Shown in pieces: positions 1 through 10,214 of a stretch of 21,856 nt of DNA. The DNA is from Monosporascus cannonballus (taxonomy: Eukaryota > Ascomycota > Sordariomycetes > Xylariales): NCBI GenBank assembly GCA_004154925.1, contig QJNS01000407.1, forward strand, positions 1 to 21,856. The letters are read 5' to 3'. Positions within the stretch are counted from its first letter, which is position 1. Every line of letters begins with the position of its first letter. The position numbers and the translations under genes are program-made. The notes under the pieces were generated by a model. It was not told where the DNA came from. It did not search any database and saw nothing but the letters and a program-made list of their open reading frames with translations.

Positions 1-249
1 TAGGGGCTGGAATAGGGCTAATTAGCCAACCCACACCTCTGTGCATATATACTCGGAGTGCAATCCCAAACCCTGTAAACTGATCAATTGGCATGGAATC
101 TAACCAGTATCCAACTTACCTTGACGGGAATGACCTTCGGATATTTCATAAATATCAGCAGCGAGCCTGTCAAGCAAGGGGCTCTTGTTCCGGTCGTAAC
201 CTTAGTGACACCATTGATCTCCTATCGCAAAAACAACAGAATCCCCCCG

Positions 250-262
250 CCCCCCCCCCCCC
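250..262. repeat. Poly-C homopolymer (C13)
   Basis: Thirteen consecutive C residues follow a C6 run and a single G (243-249), so 243-263 is almost entirely C. Such tracts are prone to length error in sequencing and to polymerase slippage. No coding function is apparent. Confidence 0.95.
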
Positions 263-620
263 GCGGAAAAGCCAGTTCCGTATGCTTTGTACCAAGAATC
301 GGCTCCAGGGCCGATGTAAGGGAGGGTGTCAAACACGCTTTACGTGGTGTGATTGCTTATCCCAGCGCCGGGCAAGACAGCGCGAATGTCTCAGACTACC
401 TGCACCGAGCCTCTGGAACGGGGAAGAGCAACGTGGTCTGGCCGCGACTCGTCATTTCTTCAGCCGTAGATCACCATCATCGAGTATCTAGGAAGGTAAT
501 CGATGAGTGAGCAGACAGGCAACGGCCTGCCCATCTGGGCCGCCGCTGCTACGAGCCGTATCGTTGGGAAAGACAGCATGGCGGCCCTCGCTTGCGCGGC
601 TCGATTATTCGCGGTTGCAT

Positions 621-650
621 CCCCCCCTCCACCCCCGCCCCCGGCGCCGG
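621..650. repeat. C-rich low-complexity block
   Basis: A 30-base block made mostly of C runs (C7, then C5 and C5) separated by T, A or G, ending in a GC palindrome (GGCGCC). It could form an i-motif, or a G-quadruplex on the minus strand, but this is inference only. Confidence 0.8.
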
Positions 651-846
651 ATTACCGAGATAGCCGTGCTTAATGGGTAGAGCTGCTTTCGTTTCTTTCA
701 TTCCCCTAACGGACGCGTATCGGTAAAGGAGGCCCAGCCAGGAAACCGGGCGCCGGCCGGCCACAGCACATCACCACCACCAGGGCGGGGTAGGAAGGCG
801 GGTCGACGGTGCAGCTATTCTCCTGCCGTCACCCGCCCCCCAACTT

Positions 847-856
847 GGGGGGGGGG
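847..856. repeat. Poly-G homopolymer (G10)
   Basis: Ten consecutive G residues follow a C-rich stretch (832-841), so the two halves are partly self-complementary around AACTT. It is a low-complexity tract without a visible gene context. Confidence 0.9.
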
Positions 857-1296
857 CCTCCGCAGAATATGATCCGTCGTCGTCGCCCGGCTGCCGGGAC
901 CCCTGCGAGTCCCTGAGTGAGGAGAGTATGTTGTGGACGTACTGGCTGGATTTGATATCAGGGTTAGCTAGGGCGAAGCCCGCGGTGGTTTCGGCTGCGT
1001 GCGAGATCGCGTGGTACGGGGCCCTGGTGTTGCTGCAGTAGCTGGGCCTATTCGCGCCAACTACGGTTAGTAGGTGCCGACAACGGAGGGAAGTCGTCGG
1101 CAAACCTCCCTTCCCCCATGTTGGGGGCCATTCGCCGGGACAGAAACTGGTAGGTTGGTACATCACTTCCCTTTCCCTTTCCTGATGTCTGGGTAGGTAC
1201 CGGGCAGAGGAGGTCTGCGAGCTAGGTAAGACCGAAAGGAGATGGGTTCCCGCACTACACGAGCCCAGTTCGTCTCGCTGGCTATGGAGGAGAAGT

Positions 1297-1320
1297 TGTG
1301 TGTGTGTGTGTGTGTGTGTG
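1297..1320. repeat. (TG)12 microsatellite
   Basis: Twelve perfect TG units are flanked by AAGT on the left and CGTCTC on the right. Read on the minus strand as coding it would give an alternating Thr-His run, which inflates a spurious minus-strand open frame at 771-1616. It is likely length-polymorphic between isolates. Confidence 0.97.
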
Positions 1321-2843
1321 CGTCTCGGACCCGTGCCTATGGGGTCAGCGGTTTGGTGAAAGTTCTCTGGAAGGTAGCTCGCTCGGCTAGCGGCTTGCGC
1401 TCCAAGACATAAGACATGCATGGGGGAAGGCTTAGCCGCCTTCTTAGCCAGACAGCGGTCGTGCTCGCGTGCACAAACGAGATGTGTCCGACCTTGGATC
1501 TGGTGTAACGCGAACCTAGTCCAAAGCCTCTCGAGAGGGTTGCTCGTACCTCGGATGAGCAGCGGGCCGTCCACTCGTAGGCGTGGGGTGCCACGGCGGT
1601 GGAAGAGTGGTGCCAAGTCACAGGTTATTGAATATTCGGTTCGAGGCTAGCAGCGTTGTCGAGTCTTTTATCGATATACCACCAGTCGACCTACCGGGCG
1701 CCAGTACCAAACCAGAGTTCTGGGGCTCATTTCTCCCGGGTTTCCCATTCCCGGTCGGGCGGTTACCGAAGTAGGGTAACAGCTACAAGGTAGTAGTATC
1801 ACACGTAGAGAAATCGGTACCAATGAGAGTTCGAGGAGTGAACTCGGTGGATTCCAAACTGCCCATGATAACATGCGCTCTCAGAGAGGGTAGCCCGGAG
1901 AGACCCCTCTATGCACATACAAGTTGGCACTTAGGGCGTCGCCTAAAGTGATTGCCGTTCGAATGAATGTAAGGACCTTTTGGTCCATACCGTATCATGT
2001 CGTTGCCGAGAGGCGGTTGGGTTATGGGGGTAGCAATTAGGCCCGCTATATACGGAAACGAGGAGAGCAAGGCCCCTAGAGCTCTGACCGGCTTCAATTA
2101 CCGAATATCTTATCACGGCTGATGAACTTCGCGGAGATACTCCGAGTACGTGGTGTGAGTTTAGCTCTGACTCTTAACTCCACAGTATGTCTTTGTCGGT
2201 TCGTGGAGTACCTGTGCTGTTACATGTTCCGCTTCCATAGGCATTGAGACCAGAATTGGAACCCGACGACGTTAGCCCACAGACCAAACCAACATCTGAC
2301 TCCCGCCACACTGGTCCATAAGGTGTAGTGGGTGCAAGGCTACTTGTCAGCTAGCAGCTGTCAATGAGCCTATTGGATCATCCCATACTGCGCGGTCATG
2401 TAACCCCTTCATCGGAGGTGTCTGCCGCCTGCGTGTCGGCACATGACTGCATATCTTCAGTCTCACAGAAACGTCCAGTTCCTCCACGAACAAGAATTTC
2501 AGCATTCTGCAGCATATTCTAAGTATATAGCTGTGCAGTATTACCAAACGCGGTACTCTACAAGCTGTAAAAGTTCTGGAGGCAGGTCATCGCTGCAGGT
2601 GAAAATAGAGCAACAGACTAGGGCGAAGCACATAGGGAGTTAGAACAAGTGAAAATGTCAGCGAAAGCCACCACTTAAGCCCAGAGTTTTCCCTAGCCGA
2701 TAGCAAAGCCGAAGTGCGCCAAACGTTCCATGTTGGACAAGAGTGAGGGGGGAAATCAGCCGCCCAAAGTCTCAAAACGGCAGCACTCCGAACAGATCCG
2801 CCCATATGCATATCTGCTGTGCAAGGACGTACCAAAACGTCGC

Positions 2844-3894
2844 CTAAGACGTCAGCATAGAGATGCCGTATCGCGGATCCGGGCGGCTCATGACGTCTTG
2901 CAGCTCGCTAGGATTGAAAACATGCTGGAATATCTCGAAATCGCTGGGCACGGTCGGTCCTCCGGCGGAGCTCGAGCTCGCGCTGCTGTGAGATTTTGAC
3001 TTGCTCTTGGAGTCGTGTGAATGGCCGCTCTTGGCCTTTTTGGCGATGTCATCCAGTATGAGTTTGGCCGTACTCTGGAGCGCGTCCTCGAAGCAGAAGG
3101 CGACGTAGTCGAACCGGCCCCTGAGATCAGGGTCGTAGAGGAAGACCTCCCGCCAAAGTTCGGCAAGTTCCTGCGGTGGGTTGCGGTAGCCGTTTCCAAG
3201 CCCGAAATCACCGATGACCACGGACGTGTGGCCGTAATAGACGCAGATGCGTAGGGCGGCCCGGATCTTGTTCTTGACCAAGTCTCGCTCAAGGGGGAAC
3301 GCATACTTTGTGCCCATCTGGTTCAACTTTGGCCAACGTGCCGGTGGGATGGATACCACGGGCAGATCCTTCCAGCGGTCCAGTTTCTTGTACTGGTCGT
3401 GTGGCCCTCGAAACACGACGACGCATTCGGAATAGATGCCGCCTTCAGAAGGTATAGGATAATTCGCAGGGAGGAGCGACTCGGGCCCTGGAGTACTCAA
3501 CGTGGCGAAGAGACTGCTTCGTCTACAGAGACGCTCCTCATATCCCACAACACCCGTTTCCCAATCTCCGCCAGGCTTTTTATCATTCGCTGCACATATG
3601 AGAGGTATCCGCTGGTTGACTGAGTCCTCCCATTCAGTAGTGAAATCGACTGGATCGCCCGTGCAAATGTCTATTATATATTAGAATCAGAGCACAAAGC
3701 AGGTAGCTTCACCTACGAAACTGGGGAGGGGACACGGTTTGCGGGCAGGGATAGCTTTGCAATGGGATCTGCTCCAGTGGCTGCTGAAATAGATACGAAT
3801 GTGTCCGATCGGCATACCGAGCCTTGATTGCTGGAAGATAATGCCGCTTGGTCTCGGTGGCCACTTCGGACGGCTTTGGCTTGGAGGAAGGCAT
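2844..3894 (-). CDS. Microbial-type PARG-like protein (TIGR02452/DUF2263 family)
   Basis: Predicted protein of 334 residues from two exons, complement(join(2844..3670,3717..3894)). The start is the ATG at 3892-3894; six codons of open frame upstream begin only with TTG. Family features seen: a basic N-terminus (KRHYLPAIKARY, residues 16-27) as in fungal members; a hydrophobic strand then AANDKKPGGDWETG (86-99), YEERLCRRSSL (103-113), GGIYS (136-140), and the glycine-rich loop VVIGDFGLGNGYRNPP (210-225), where the family has LGAWGCGVFRNPP-like sequence. Known family role: macrodomain-fold enzymes related to poly(ADP-ribose) glycohydrolase, removing ADP-ribose units. A Lys/Ser-rich linker (about 270-297) precedes a short C-terminal segment. 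Odd: the canonical GGG...QEE signature reads GGD...YEE, so both Glu remain but Gly and Gln are changed. Activity is therefore not assured. It is divergent from the tRNA synthetase gene. The family call is solid; substrate and location are unknown. Confidence 0.85.
3671..3716 (-). other. Spliceosomal intron of the PARG-like gene
   Basis: A 46-nt intron read on the minus strand, with donor GTAGGT, a TTCTAAT branch-like site and an AATAG acceptor. Both exons carry family-like sequence in different frames, and there is an in-frame stop just inside the intron. Splicing joins phase-1 C to AC, making His60, and keeps the frame through to the family motifs. Confidence 0.8.
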
Positions 3895-5422
3895 TTCGAA
3901 TAGGCTTAGCAACGACCCGAATGCGAGACTCTGCTATTCCGGCTACTGCTTGACTGTCGGGTTGCCCCTTAGCGCACTTGGGCTCGGGCTACTTATATAG
4001 ACCCTGATGAGCGGCTTCAGCCTGGCCAATCCAATGACAGCCATACTTAACCAAATACATAGTGCTAGATTACGGCAGACCCTGTGCGGTGAGCAAAAGC
4101 GATCAGAGATGACGGCAACCCAGCGTGTTACACAAATATAGCTGATTGCCCATATGCATCCCACTAGTGTCTAGGACAGTCAGATGAAGCAATCCAAAGA
4201 GATGGAGCCGAGTGAGCACCTCGGTAAAGGAATGCATCAGCGTTCCGCCATCTTTTACCAACTTCGTAAAAGCAATAATCTGAATAGAAGTCCATATATG
4301 TCTTGGGGCTGTGTAACAACTCGGCTCCCAGGTCGATGGAAACGATGTCCTAGTGACGATCAGGGAACACTGCAGATAGCCGAAGTCGCACAGATCTGGC
4401 TCGTCCTCCTCAGCCTGCAGAATCGCAGGCGTACTGAGTCGAAACAGGTGCATATCTGGCTCGGCCCTTCGTGGGAAGGTGCCGATGCAGCATTGTATGC
4501 CAGCCAGGTTAAGCCCGTGTGCGCGTCTCAAGTAGTTTCGGGTCACAACCAGAAAGCACGAAGCTTAGCGAACAAAAGGCATATCCTCACAGAGCCTAAT
4601 GCTCCAAGCAATCTTTACTCGAAGCACGAAGGTCAACATCAGTCTGAACTCTAACGCAATCGTGACAGTTGTAAGACGGCCCCGAGAAGAGCGAAGGTCG
4701 CGACCGAGAGTCCACTAAGCTTGATCATTGGAAGATATAAGTCTTCCATAGACAGATGTAAAGCACCGTCGTAAGAAGTTGCATAGACCAAAAGGGCGAG
4801 TATCAAACAGGAAATCTTCTGAGGCTTCGCACAGCATTTTTGGAATGGTTGCCATCAAACCGTAAGACATAATGAGAGTCAAAGGCGTCAATATTTTAAT
4901 ATATGCATAGCGTATATTAGACGCTGATGACGATGGCACAATAACTTTAAGCATCATGTCACCTCAAAATGACAGCTGGGTGGTACCAGATGAGAAACAC
5001 TCGGTGGCTTCGTGGAACAGGGACGTAGGGTAGAAGTTAGGAGGTTGCCTACCTTAGGTCCAAGAGCTGTGGTTGAAATTGAAGTTCCCAGTAAGCGGGA
5101 CGGCACGGCCCAGGAGGCCCAAGCTCCCGAGCTCTCAAGCTTCCCGCCTTCGAATACGGCTAAGAACGACTACCCGCAAAATGCATTGAAAATTACTAAT
5201 CTTTTTCATTTAAAGAGGTGCCGAGGATTCCCCGACCTGGTACGGTCGTGGAAATTTGACCTGCTCGTTACCTCATCTAAGGCTCATATCTCGAGCTGGG
5301 GAAGCCTTGCTTGGTATTAGGGCATCATTGTTGGGTTCCTATAATAGCCATGTACTCATGAGGCCATCGATACATCCGGGATATCTTCTACCATTTTGTT
5401 TATCGTTCTTGGCTTGACTGTG
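3895..5422. other. Spacer between two divergent genes
   Basis: About 1.5 kb separates the minus-strand PARG-like start from the plus-strand asparaginyl-tRNA synthetase start, so it should hold both promoters. Open frames at 4103-4546 (minus) and 4184-4654 (plus) overlap each other and neither can be assigned with confidence. The minus frame starts with GTG and shows only a weak resemblance to fungal FtsJ-like methyltransferases. No clear TATA box, repeat or RNA gene was recognised. Confidence 0.5.
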
Positions 5423-7091
5423 ATGTCTCTCGTTCCATTACTTCTGAGAGCCCAGCGGTGCAGATACTCCTTCAGGCCTCTACAGCAGCTGGGCACACGT
5501 ATCTCCCTGTCTAGCAAAGCTCCGGATACCGTTGCAGGCCTTCTCGACTTCAAACCTCTTGGTCCAGTCTCAGATGTCAAGGTTCATGGCTTCATTCGAT
5601 CCGTACGCTCTCAAAAGCACAACCATTTTGTATCCTTAGGAGATGGCTCGTCACTCGATTCGCTCCAAGCAGTAGTACCTGCTGACCAGGCTGAAGGGTG
5701 TGGGATATAAGTCTGAATCACTATTATGATTCTCCCTAAGGCTAATCCGTGCGTATCATAGTCTGACTATCGGAGCAGCCGTACGCTTACATGGATCATG
5801 GGTGCCTTCTCAAGGACGTGGACAGACCCACGAGTTGCAGGTTGAGAAGACTGCGGTTTTGGGGCCGTCGGATGCCAAGGTGTGTCTAATTCAGTGGTCG
5901 TATTCAATTTCATGCTTACCTGCTCCCTAGACATTTCCAGTTCAGAAGAAATACCAGACTCCTGAATACCTGAGGACTATGCCGCATCTCAGGCCCCGGG
6001 TCCCGTTCAATTCTGTTGTCTTCCGGTTTCGCTCCGAGGTTATCGCATCTCTCACCAATTTTTTTGCAGATCGCTCTTTCACCCAGGTACATACGCCTAT
6101 CCTCACGTCATCTGATTGCGAAGGCGCGGGCGAAGTGTTCTACATCTCTCCGAGCAAAGATGAACCCTCATCGGATAGTGAGACAGCCCCCCCTTTTTTT
6201 CGTCGCCCCGTGTATGCGACCGTCTCAGCGCAATTGCATCTCGAGGCTTTATCCCAGGCTCTTGGAGATGTCTGGACACTCTCCCCCACGTTCCGAGCAG
6301 AGCAGAGTGATACCCCACGCCATCTAAGTGAATTCTACATGTTAGAAGCGGAGATGGCATATGTGGACGAGCTAGGCCCTGTTATGGACCTTGTGGAAGA
6401 CATGTTGAAGTATATTAGCACTAATTTGTGTGGTTCGAGAACCACCAATGAGCTATTATCATGTGGGGCTCAAAGGTCCGCGGATCTGGCACCAGTGGAA
6501 GTAGTCGAGCAGCGCTGGAAGGGTCTCGGGCGCCAGCAATGGCCGCGGATCACATACAGCGAAGCGATCAAGTTTCTAGAAGCTGCCAATGTTCCTTTTA
6601 CCCATAAGCCTACATGGGGAAAGGACCTACAGACTGAGCATGAGAAATACATTGCAACAGCTGTAGGGGGAGACAATACTCCGGTCTTTGTCACAAACTA
6701 TCCGCGAGACATCAAGGCTTTCTACATGAAGTCGGATGCGGGTACCTCCAGCAGCCAAGACCCGGGTGCGACGGTGGCATGCTTTGATCTCCTTGTCCCA
6801 GAATTCTGCGAGATAGCAGGCGGCTCCATGCGCGAGCACCGCCTTGGCCCTTTAGTCGAGTCTATGCGTGCCCATAGAATAAACTCGTGCTCATCAGCGG
6901 AGGATCACACAGCCGAATCCCAGGCGGCAAGCAACAACCTTGACTGGTACCTTGATCTTCGGAAATGGGGTTGTCCTCCGCATGGAGGATTTGGACTGGG
7001 CTTTGACCGCCTGATATGCTACCTTTCTGGGGTACAGACGATACGCGATACCAGCGCGTTCCCTCGATGGTATGGTCGTTGTGATTGTTAA
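5423..7091 (+). CDS. Asparaginyl-tRNA synthetase, mitochondrial type
   Basis: Three exons, join(5423..5697,5762..5879,5931..7091), encode 517 residues. The enzyme charges tRNA-Asn with asparagine; this copy probably serves mitochondrial translation (yeast SLM5-type). The start is the ATG at 5423. The N-terminus is Arg-rich and poor in acidic residues (MSLVPLLLRAQRCRYSF), fitting an import presequence. An OB-fold anticodon-binding domain spans about 62-135. The class II catalytic core follows: motif 1 around 175-201 (QVHTPILTSSDCEGAGEVF), motif 2 at 252-272 (FRAE, then RHLSEFYMLEAE), and motif 3 at 484-491 (GFGLGFDR). GGSMRE at 428-433 and the GRCDC terminus favour AsnRS over AspRS. A Ser/Asp-rich insertion (about 205-217) lies between motifs 1 and 2. 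The length is normal for an organellar AsnRS and no key motif is missing. The first donor (GTGTGG) is atypical, but an in-frame stop at 5708 requires splicing there. The family call is very firm; mitochondrial location is inferred from the N-terminus. Confidence 0.95.
5698..5761 (+). other. Intron 1 of the asparaginyl-tRNA synthetase gene
   Basis: A 64-nt intron with donor GTGTGG, a GCTAAT branch-like site about 20 nt before the end, and a CATAG acceptor. It removes an in-frame TAA at 5708-5710. Joining GG to T restores Gly92 and leads into LTIGAAVRLHGSW, as expected in the OB-fold. Confidence 0.8.
5880..5930 (+). other. Intron 2 of the asparaginyl-tRNA synthetase gene
   Basis: A 51-nt phase-0 intron with donor GTGTGT and acceptor CCCTAG. 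It separates the end of the OB-fold exon (GPSDAK) from the TFPVQKKYQTPEYLR segment, which matches the usual linker before the catalytic core. Confidence 0.85.
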
Positions 7092-9808
7092 ACGTGATGA
7101 TAGCTCATCATGTTGTGCTCGTTAACAGTTACTCTTCTGGGGATGGGAAGGTGTCTTGTGCGATCGTCACACAACGCCATTTGCAACCCTGTCTCGAACG
7201 AGTCTTGTCGCTACCGAAGAAACACTACGATGGCGGATACTACCCGAGCACACAGGACCTCCTCGGGGCAAGAGGCCGCGTTTAAGCTAGTTGCGGGATA
7301 TTGAAATTATGACAGCGCCTCGTTTGTCTCGTCCCATAAGCTCGGCTGTCTATGAAACATTCATCGATGCTGCCTGCCCAACTATTTCTTTCGGGTACGG
7401 CGCATGTTCTGAGAAGGCGCTCAACTAGGTTGGCCGAACATACTTGACTACGATTCCTCCTTCAAGTAACCCGGATTACGGATCCCACGGACCTTTCCAG
7501 CACCCTTGAGTCGCACTCGCTAGCGAGTTCCGTCTTGTACGATAGTCACAACTTTGTATGATACTGTACGATACTGTAGAAAGAGCGTTTACGTAGGAGC
7601 CAACATTAAGAGCCTTTGGTACCTACCAATTGATCCTGTCGCCTTAGAGACAATCACAACCCGCGGCACTGGACCGAACAATCCGCGGTATGCTGTTCGA
7701 CACTACGCGGAGTATCCCGAAGCCGGCATTTCCGGATTAGGGCTCTGATCTTCTTCAGCCCAGAACCTCGCTAGGGTCTACCCGGTATGTGCACAAGCCA
7801 GTGAGGCGGGCTTCTATGAACTCCCGACATAGATCCCGTAATCGCCATTGAGTTCAACCGGCACCCTACGTACGAGTTGCCAGGGCGATACCTCGGTAAG
7901 TGCATACAGCCCGAAAGCGCCATCTCGGCTGATGCGATTCTTATGGCTCAATTCACTGTCATCTAACATGGCGCCGAAGTCACCCCGTTCCTGAAAGCTC
8001 CGGCAACTTGCTGTTAGCACGGTATGTTACGACTTTTCATGATCGTCGGCCCGTGTTGGACTCATCGAGGCCGCGGAGAGATTGCCGCTAAGCCGACGAC
8101 AGGGCGCCTCGTTCCAGCAGCATAATAACCCCTCTGCTAGCAATTGGTGACAAGGGAGCCCGAACGATTCCCATGGCTGGTGCAGGTCACCCCTATCTGT
8201 GTGCTCAAGAGCGCCGCTTGCCAAGGGCTTGTGTGTTCTTGGACGCGACTCTGATCATCCCATAATGATTACTGAGGTATTAGGATAAATGACAAGAGTG
8301 GAAAGCACTGGCCATCATCATCTGCCCAGAGTCGGGGCTTTCGCTTTTGACCACTCATTATAATTTTTCTTGCTGGGCGGCACAGACGACGTCTGGGTGC
8401 GGCCCATTGTGCAGACCAAAAGGACCTATGCGTCTGCCTAGTTTAGCTCCTTGGTCGTCTGGGCTTACGAATCGGCGTCGCATGACAAAACCGTAATCCG
8501 GGACCGCCAAGAAAAGTTTCATGCTGATAACCCATCCCATGCTATCGAAGAACCAACGATAGGTAGCCGTAGCAGTTGCGGCTTGACACGCTCCCCATGG
8601 GGTAGGGTACCATATCATGTGGCACGTCCTGATGTTTAGTCCCAAGCCACACAATCCGGCCGGGGGAAGTCTAGTCTCGCCTAGCTGTACAGCAGGGAGC
8701 GCCATTGCGCCACCGCGTCCCCGTTAGCTTCCTTCACATGGCTGAGTCTAGACAGAACGACCCGATCATCAACACTCTTCTTCCTGTCTTCGTGTACATG
8801 TACGAAGCACTCCGTAACAGCACTGTGAAGACCCAAGACCCCTAAAAGCTTGGCCTGCGGTCGTCTTGGACCTATAAGATGGTGGACAAGATAATCGGTA
8901 CGCTCAAGGCCCACAATACGCCACTGACACTTCTAATTATTCTTAAACCTCCTGCCATGGATGCCAATCGTGGAGCCTCCGAAGCAGAGAATAAGTGTAA
9001 TCCTCGGGCTGAGCCTCGGCCTTTACGTGGCGTTTTACCGATCGCGGCGTCGGGATTGTTTCTTCTAGCTCCCTTGTTCTGTCAAACCTGGGTGAAATTC
9101 CTATGATCTCGATGTATGTCATGGGGTACGAGTGTACGTACCGTATTCGTTGGTATCTTATAAAAGGATTATGTGAGAGCGTTGGGGTTTCGGTCTTCCT
9201 CAAAGCTGATCGATGCTACCATAAGTGGAGCCACTTTGCGAACCTAGGCGTAGTACGGCTTGTGTCAGCATCAGCGAGAACACGGCAGAATTAAGCCGTA
9301 TGTGGTTGTGTGTGAGCCACGAAGGTGCAATGCAACCCATCCACGTAAACCCTAAAAGTGATAGAGTTCCGGGCTATTCGGCCGTCGGCCATCTGTCGGG
9401 TTTTGCGAGATGGTGCGAGATACGCACCTACATGCATACCCGATATACCGTGTTCATAAAGTGTCATCGATTACGTTTTCTTGGCTCTGGGCTCCGGGTC
9501 GGGAAAGTAACGTTCTCAAAGGATTCCCCAAAGAAAAGGGTGTGACGATCAGCTGAGCCAAGCATCTGCGAAGATATAGCCAAGACCGCCAAGGACTGGC
9601 GCCGAGCCCCGAAGACATCTGACTCGACTAGCCGATCCTGACACCGTGGCGCTCTGCCAGGCTTCTGATTTGGCGACGCACTCCTGCCACGAATTAAGCT
9701 TAAGCTTGTTTGAGTTTTCGCTGGCCCGGGATTTTGGGGGCAGGAAAGAAACTGAAAAAAAGGCTAAAAGGTTCCCTCTCTCCCCTCCCTATCTACGTAC
9801 CCCTAGTC
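7092..9808. other. Gene-free spacer
   Basis: The 3' flank of the asparaginyl-tRNA synthetase gene and about 2.7 kb in which I recognise no gene. Open frames here are all shorter than about 110 codons and show no family resemblance. Small details: a doubled GATACTGTAC-like unit at 7559-7578, and a local HindIII-type palindrome pair (AAGCTTAAGCTT) near 9697. No AATAAA element was identified close to the 7091 stop. Confidence 0.5.
9741..9808 (+). promoter_or_regulatory. Possible core promoter/leader: A-rich then CT-rich tract
   Basis: An A-rich stretch (9748-9768) is followed by a pyrimidine tract at 9772-9790 (TTCCCTCTCTCCCCTCCCT), which ends 18 nt before the ATG at 9809. Pyrimidine-rich tracts just upstream of starts are common in filamentous ascomycete promoters. 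It is the clearest such signal in the window and is the main reason to take the small downstream reading frame seriously. Confidence 0.35.
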
Positions 9809-10124
9809 ATGAGATCGAAGCCGTCCATCCATATCCCAGCAGCCACGCACCCCACCTCCCTCAAAGCCACGGCGTACGTTTTGGGCGGGCGTACGGTACT
9901 TTTCCCGCACCTGGAAGACGAGTCATGGATCGTCGATCACACTGTAAGCTCGCGCCAGTTATTTCCACATCGCCGAATAATCAATTCTACCACACTTGAG
10001 CCCATTCTGGCAATCCGACCTCCAATTCTCATCTCCCCATACTGACTCCATAGTAGGTCAGACGGCTGGTACAACTGCCGTAACATCACCCATATCACAC
10101 CAGCATCACCATCAACGCCACTAA
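9809..10124 (+). CDS. Possible small spliced gene, unknown function
   Basis: A candidate two-exon model, join(9809..9943,10062..10124), of 65 residues. Exon 1 runs from ATG and encodes MRSKPSIHIPAATHPTSLKA followed by a segment ending LFPHLEDESWIVDHT that reads like an ordinary folded-protein sequence. A textbook donor (GTAAGC) and branch (TACTGACT) follow. Three AG acceptors lie close together (10053, 10056, 10061). The last is at the most usual distance from the branch and gives a His-rich end (TAGTTAVTSPISHQHHHQRH). The second would give the short end VRRLVQLP, and the first an immediate stop. No family is recognised and no function is proposed. It may instead be a fragment of a longer gene, a non-coding transcript or chance. 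The promoter-like tract upstream and the good intron signals are the support. Confidence 0.35.
9944..10061 (+). other. Candidate intron of the small gene
   Basis: Donor GTAAGC at 9944, branch TACTGACT at 10040-10047, and alternative acceptors TAG (10053), TAG (10056) and CAG (10061). The donor and branch match fungal consensus better than those of the other introns in this window. The size is 118 nt if the last acceptor is used. Confidence 0.4.
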
Positions 10125-10183
10125 TAATATTAAAACCACATACCCGGATAGGGGCCTCTCGCTAGCCCCCAACCGCCCGGGCG

Positions 10184-10214
10184 CTAACCCTAACCCCAAC
10201 TGTTAACCGTAACC
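10184..10214. repeat. Short telomere-like interstitial sequence
   Basis: CTAACCCTAACCCC at 10184-10197 contains about two units of the CCCTAA telomeric hexamer usual in filamentous fungi. Degenerate TTAACCGTAACC follows to 10214. Two units can occur by chance or act as an intron branch region, so origin from a real telomere is unproven. Confidence 0.35.

Larger units (their letters stand above)
1..2843. other. Gene-free left region with low-complexity tracts
   Basis: I find no coding region I can support here on either strand. Open frames exist (for example 771-1616 minus), but they start at non-ATG or arbitrary positions, show no recognisable domain, and one gains its length from a dinucleotide repeat. 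What can be seen is a C13 run at 250-262, a C-rich block at 621-650, a G10 run at 847-856 and a (TG)12 tract at 1297-1320. No tRNA A-box/B-box pair or rRNA segment was recognised. The last few hundred bases are the 3' flank of the minus-strand gene that ends at 2844. A heavily interrupted or very short gene could have been missed. Confidence 0.55.

Noticed and set aside
771..1616. 281-codon minus-strand open frame
   Set aside because: It has no recognisable domain, its length is helped by a (TG)12 repeat read as alternating Thr-His and by C/G-rich tracts that lack stops, and it overlaps other frames of similar quality. I treat it as spurious.
4103..4546. Minus-strand frame with a stretch (IIAFTKLVKDGGTLM) recalling the GGT loop of fungal FtsJ-like methyltransferases
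   Set aside because: Only this short segment resembles the family. The upstream SAM-binding GxxPGGF motif is absent from neighbouring frames, the start is GTG, and an equally long plus-strand frame overlaps it. An HMM search with FtsJ models over 3900-5000 would decide.
6060..6071. T7 followed by GCAG, resembling an intron acceptor inside the AsnRS third exon
   Set aside because: The reading frame continues through it with sequence matching the family (LTNFFADRSFTQVHTP), so no intron is present.
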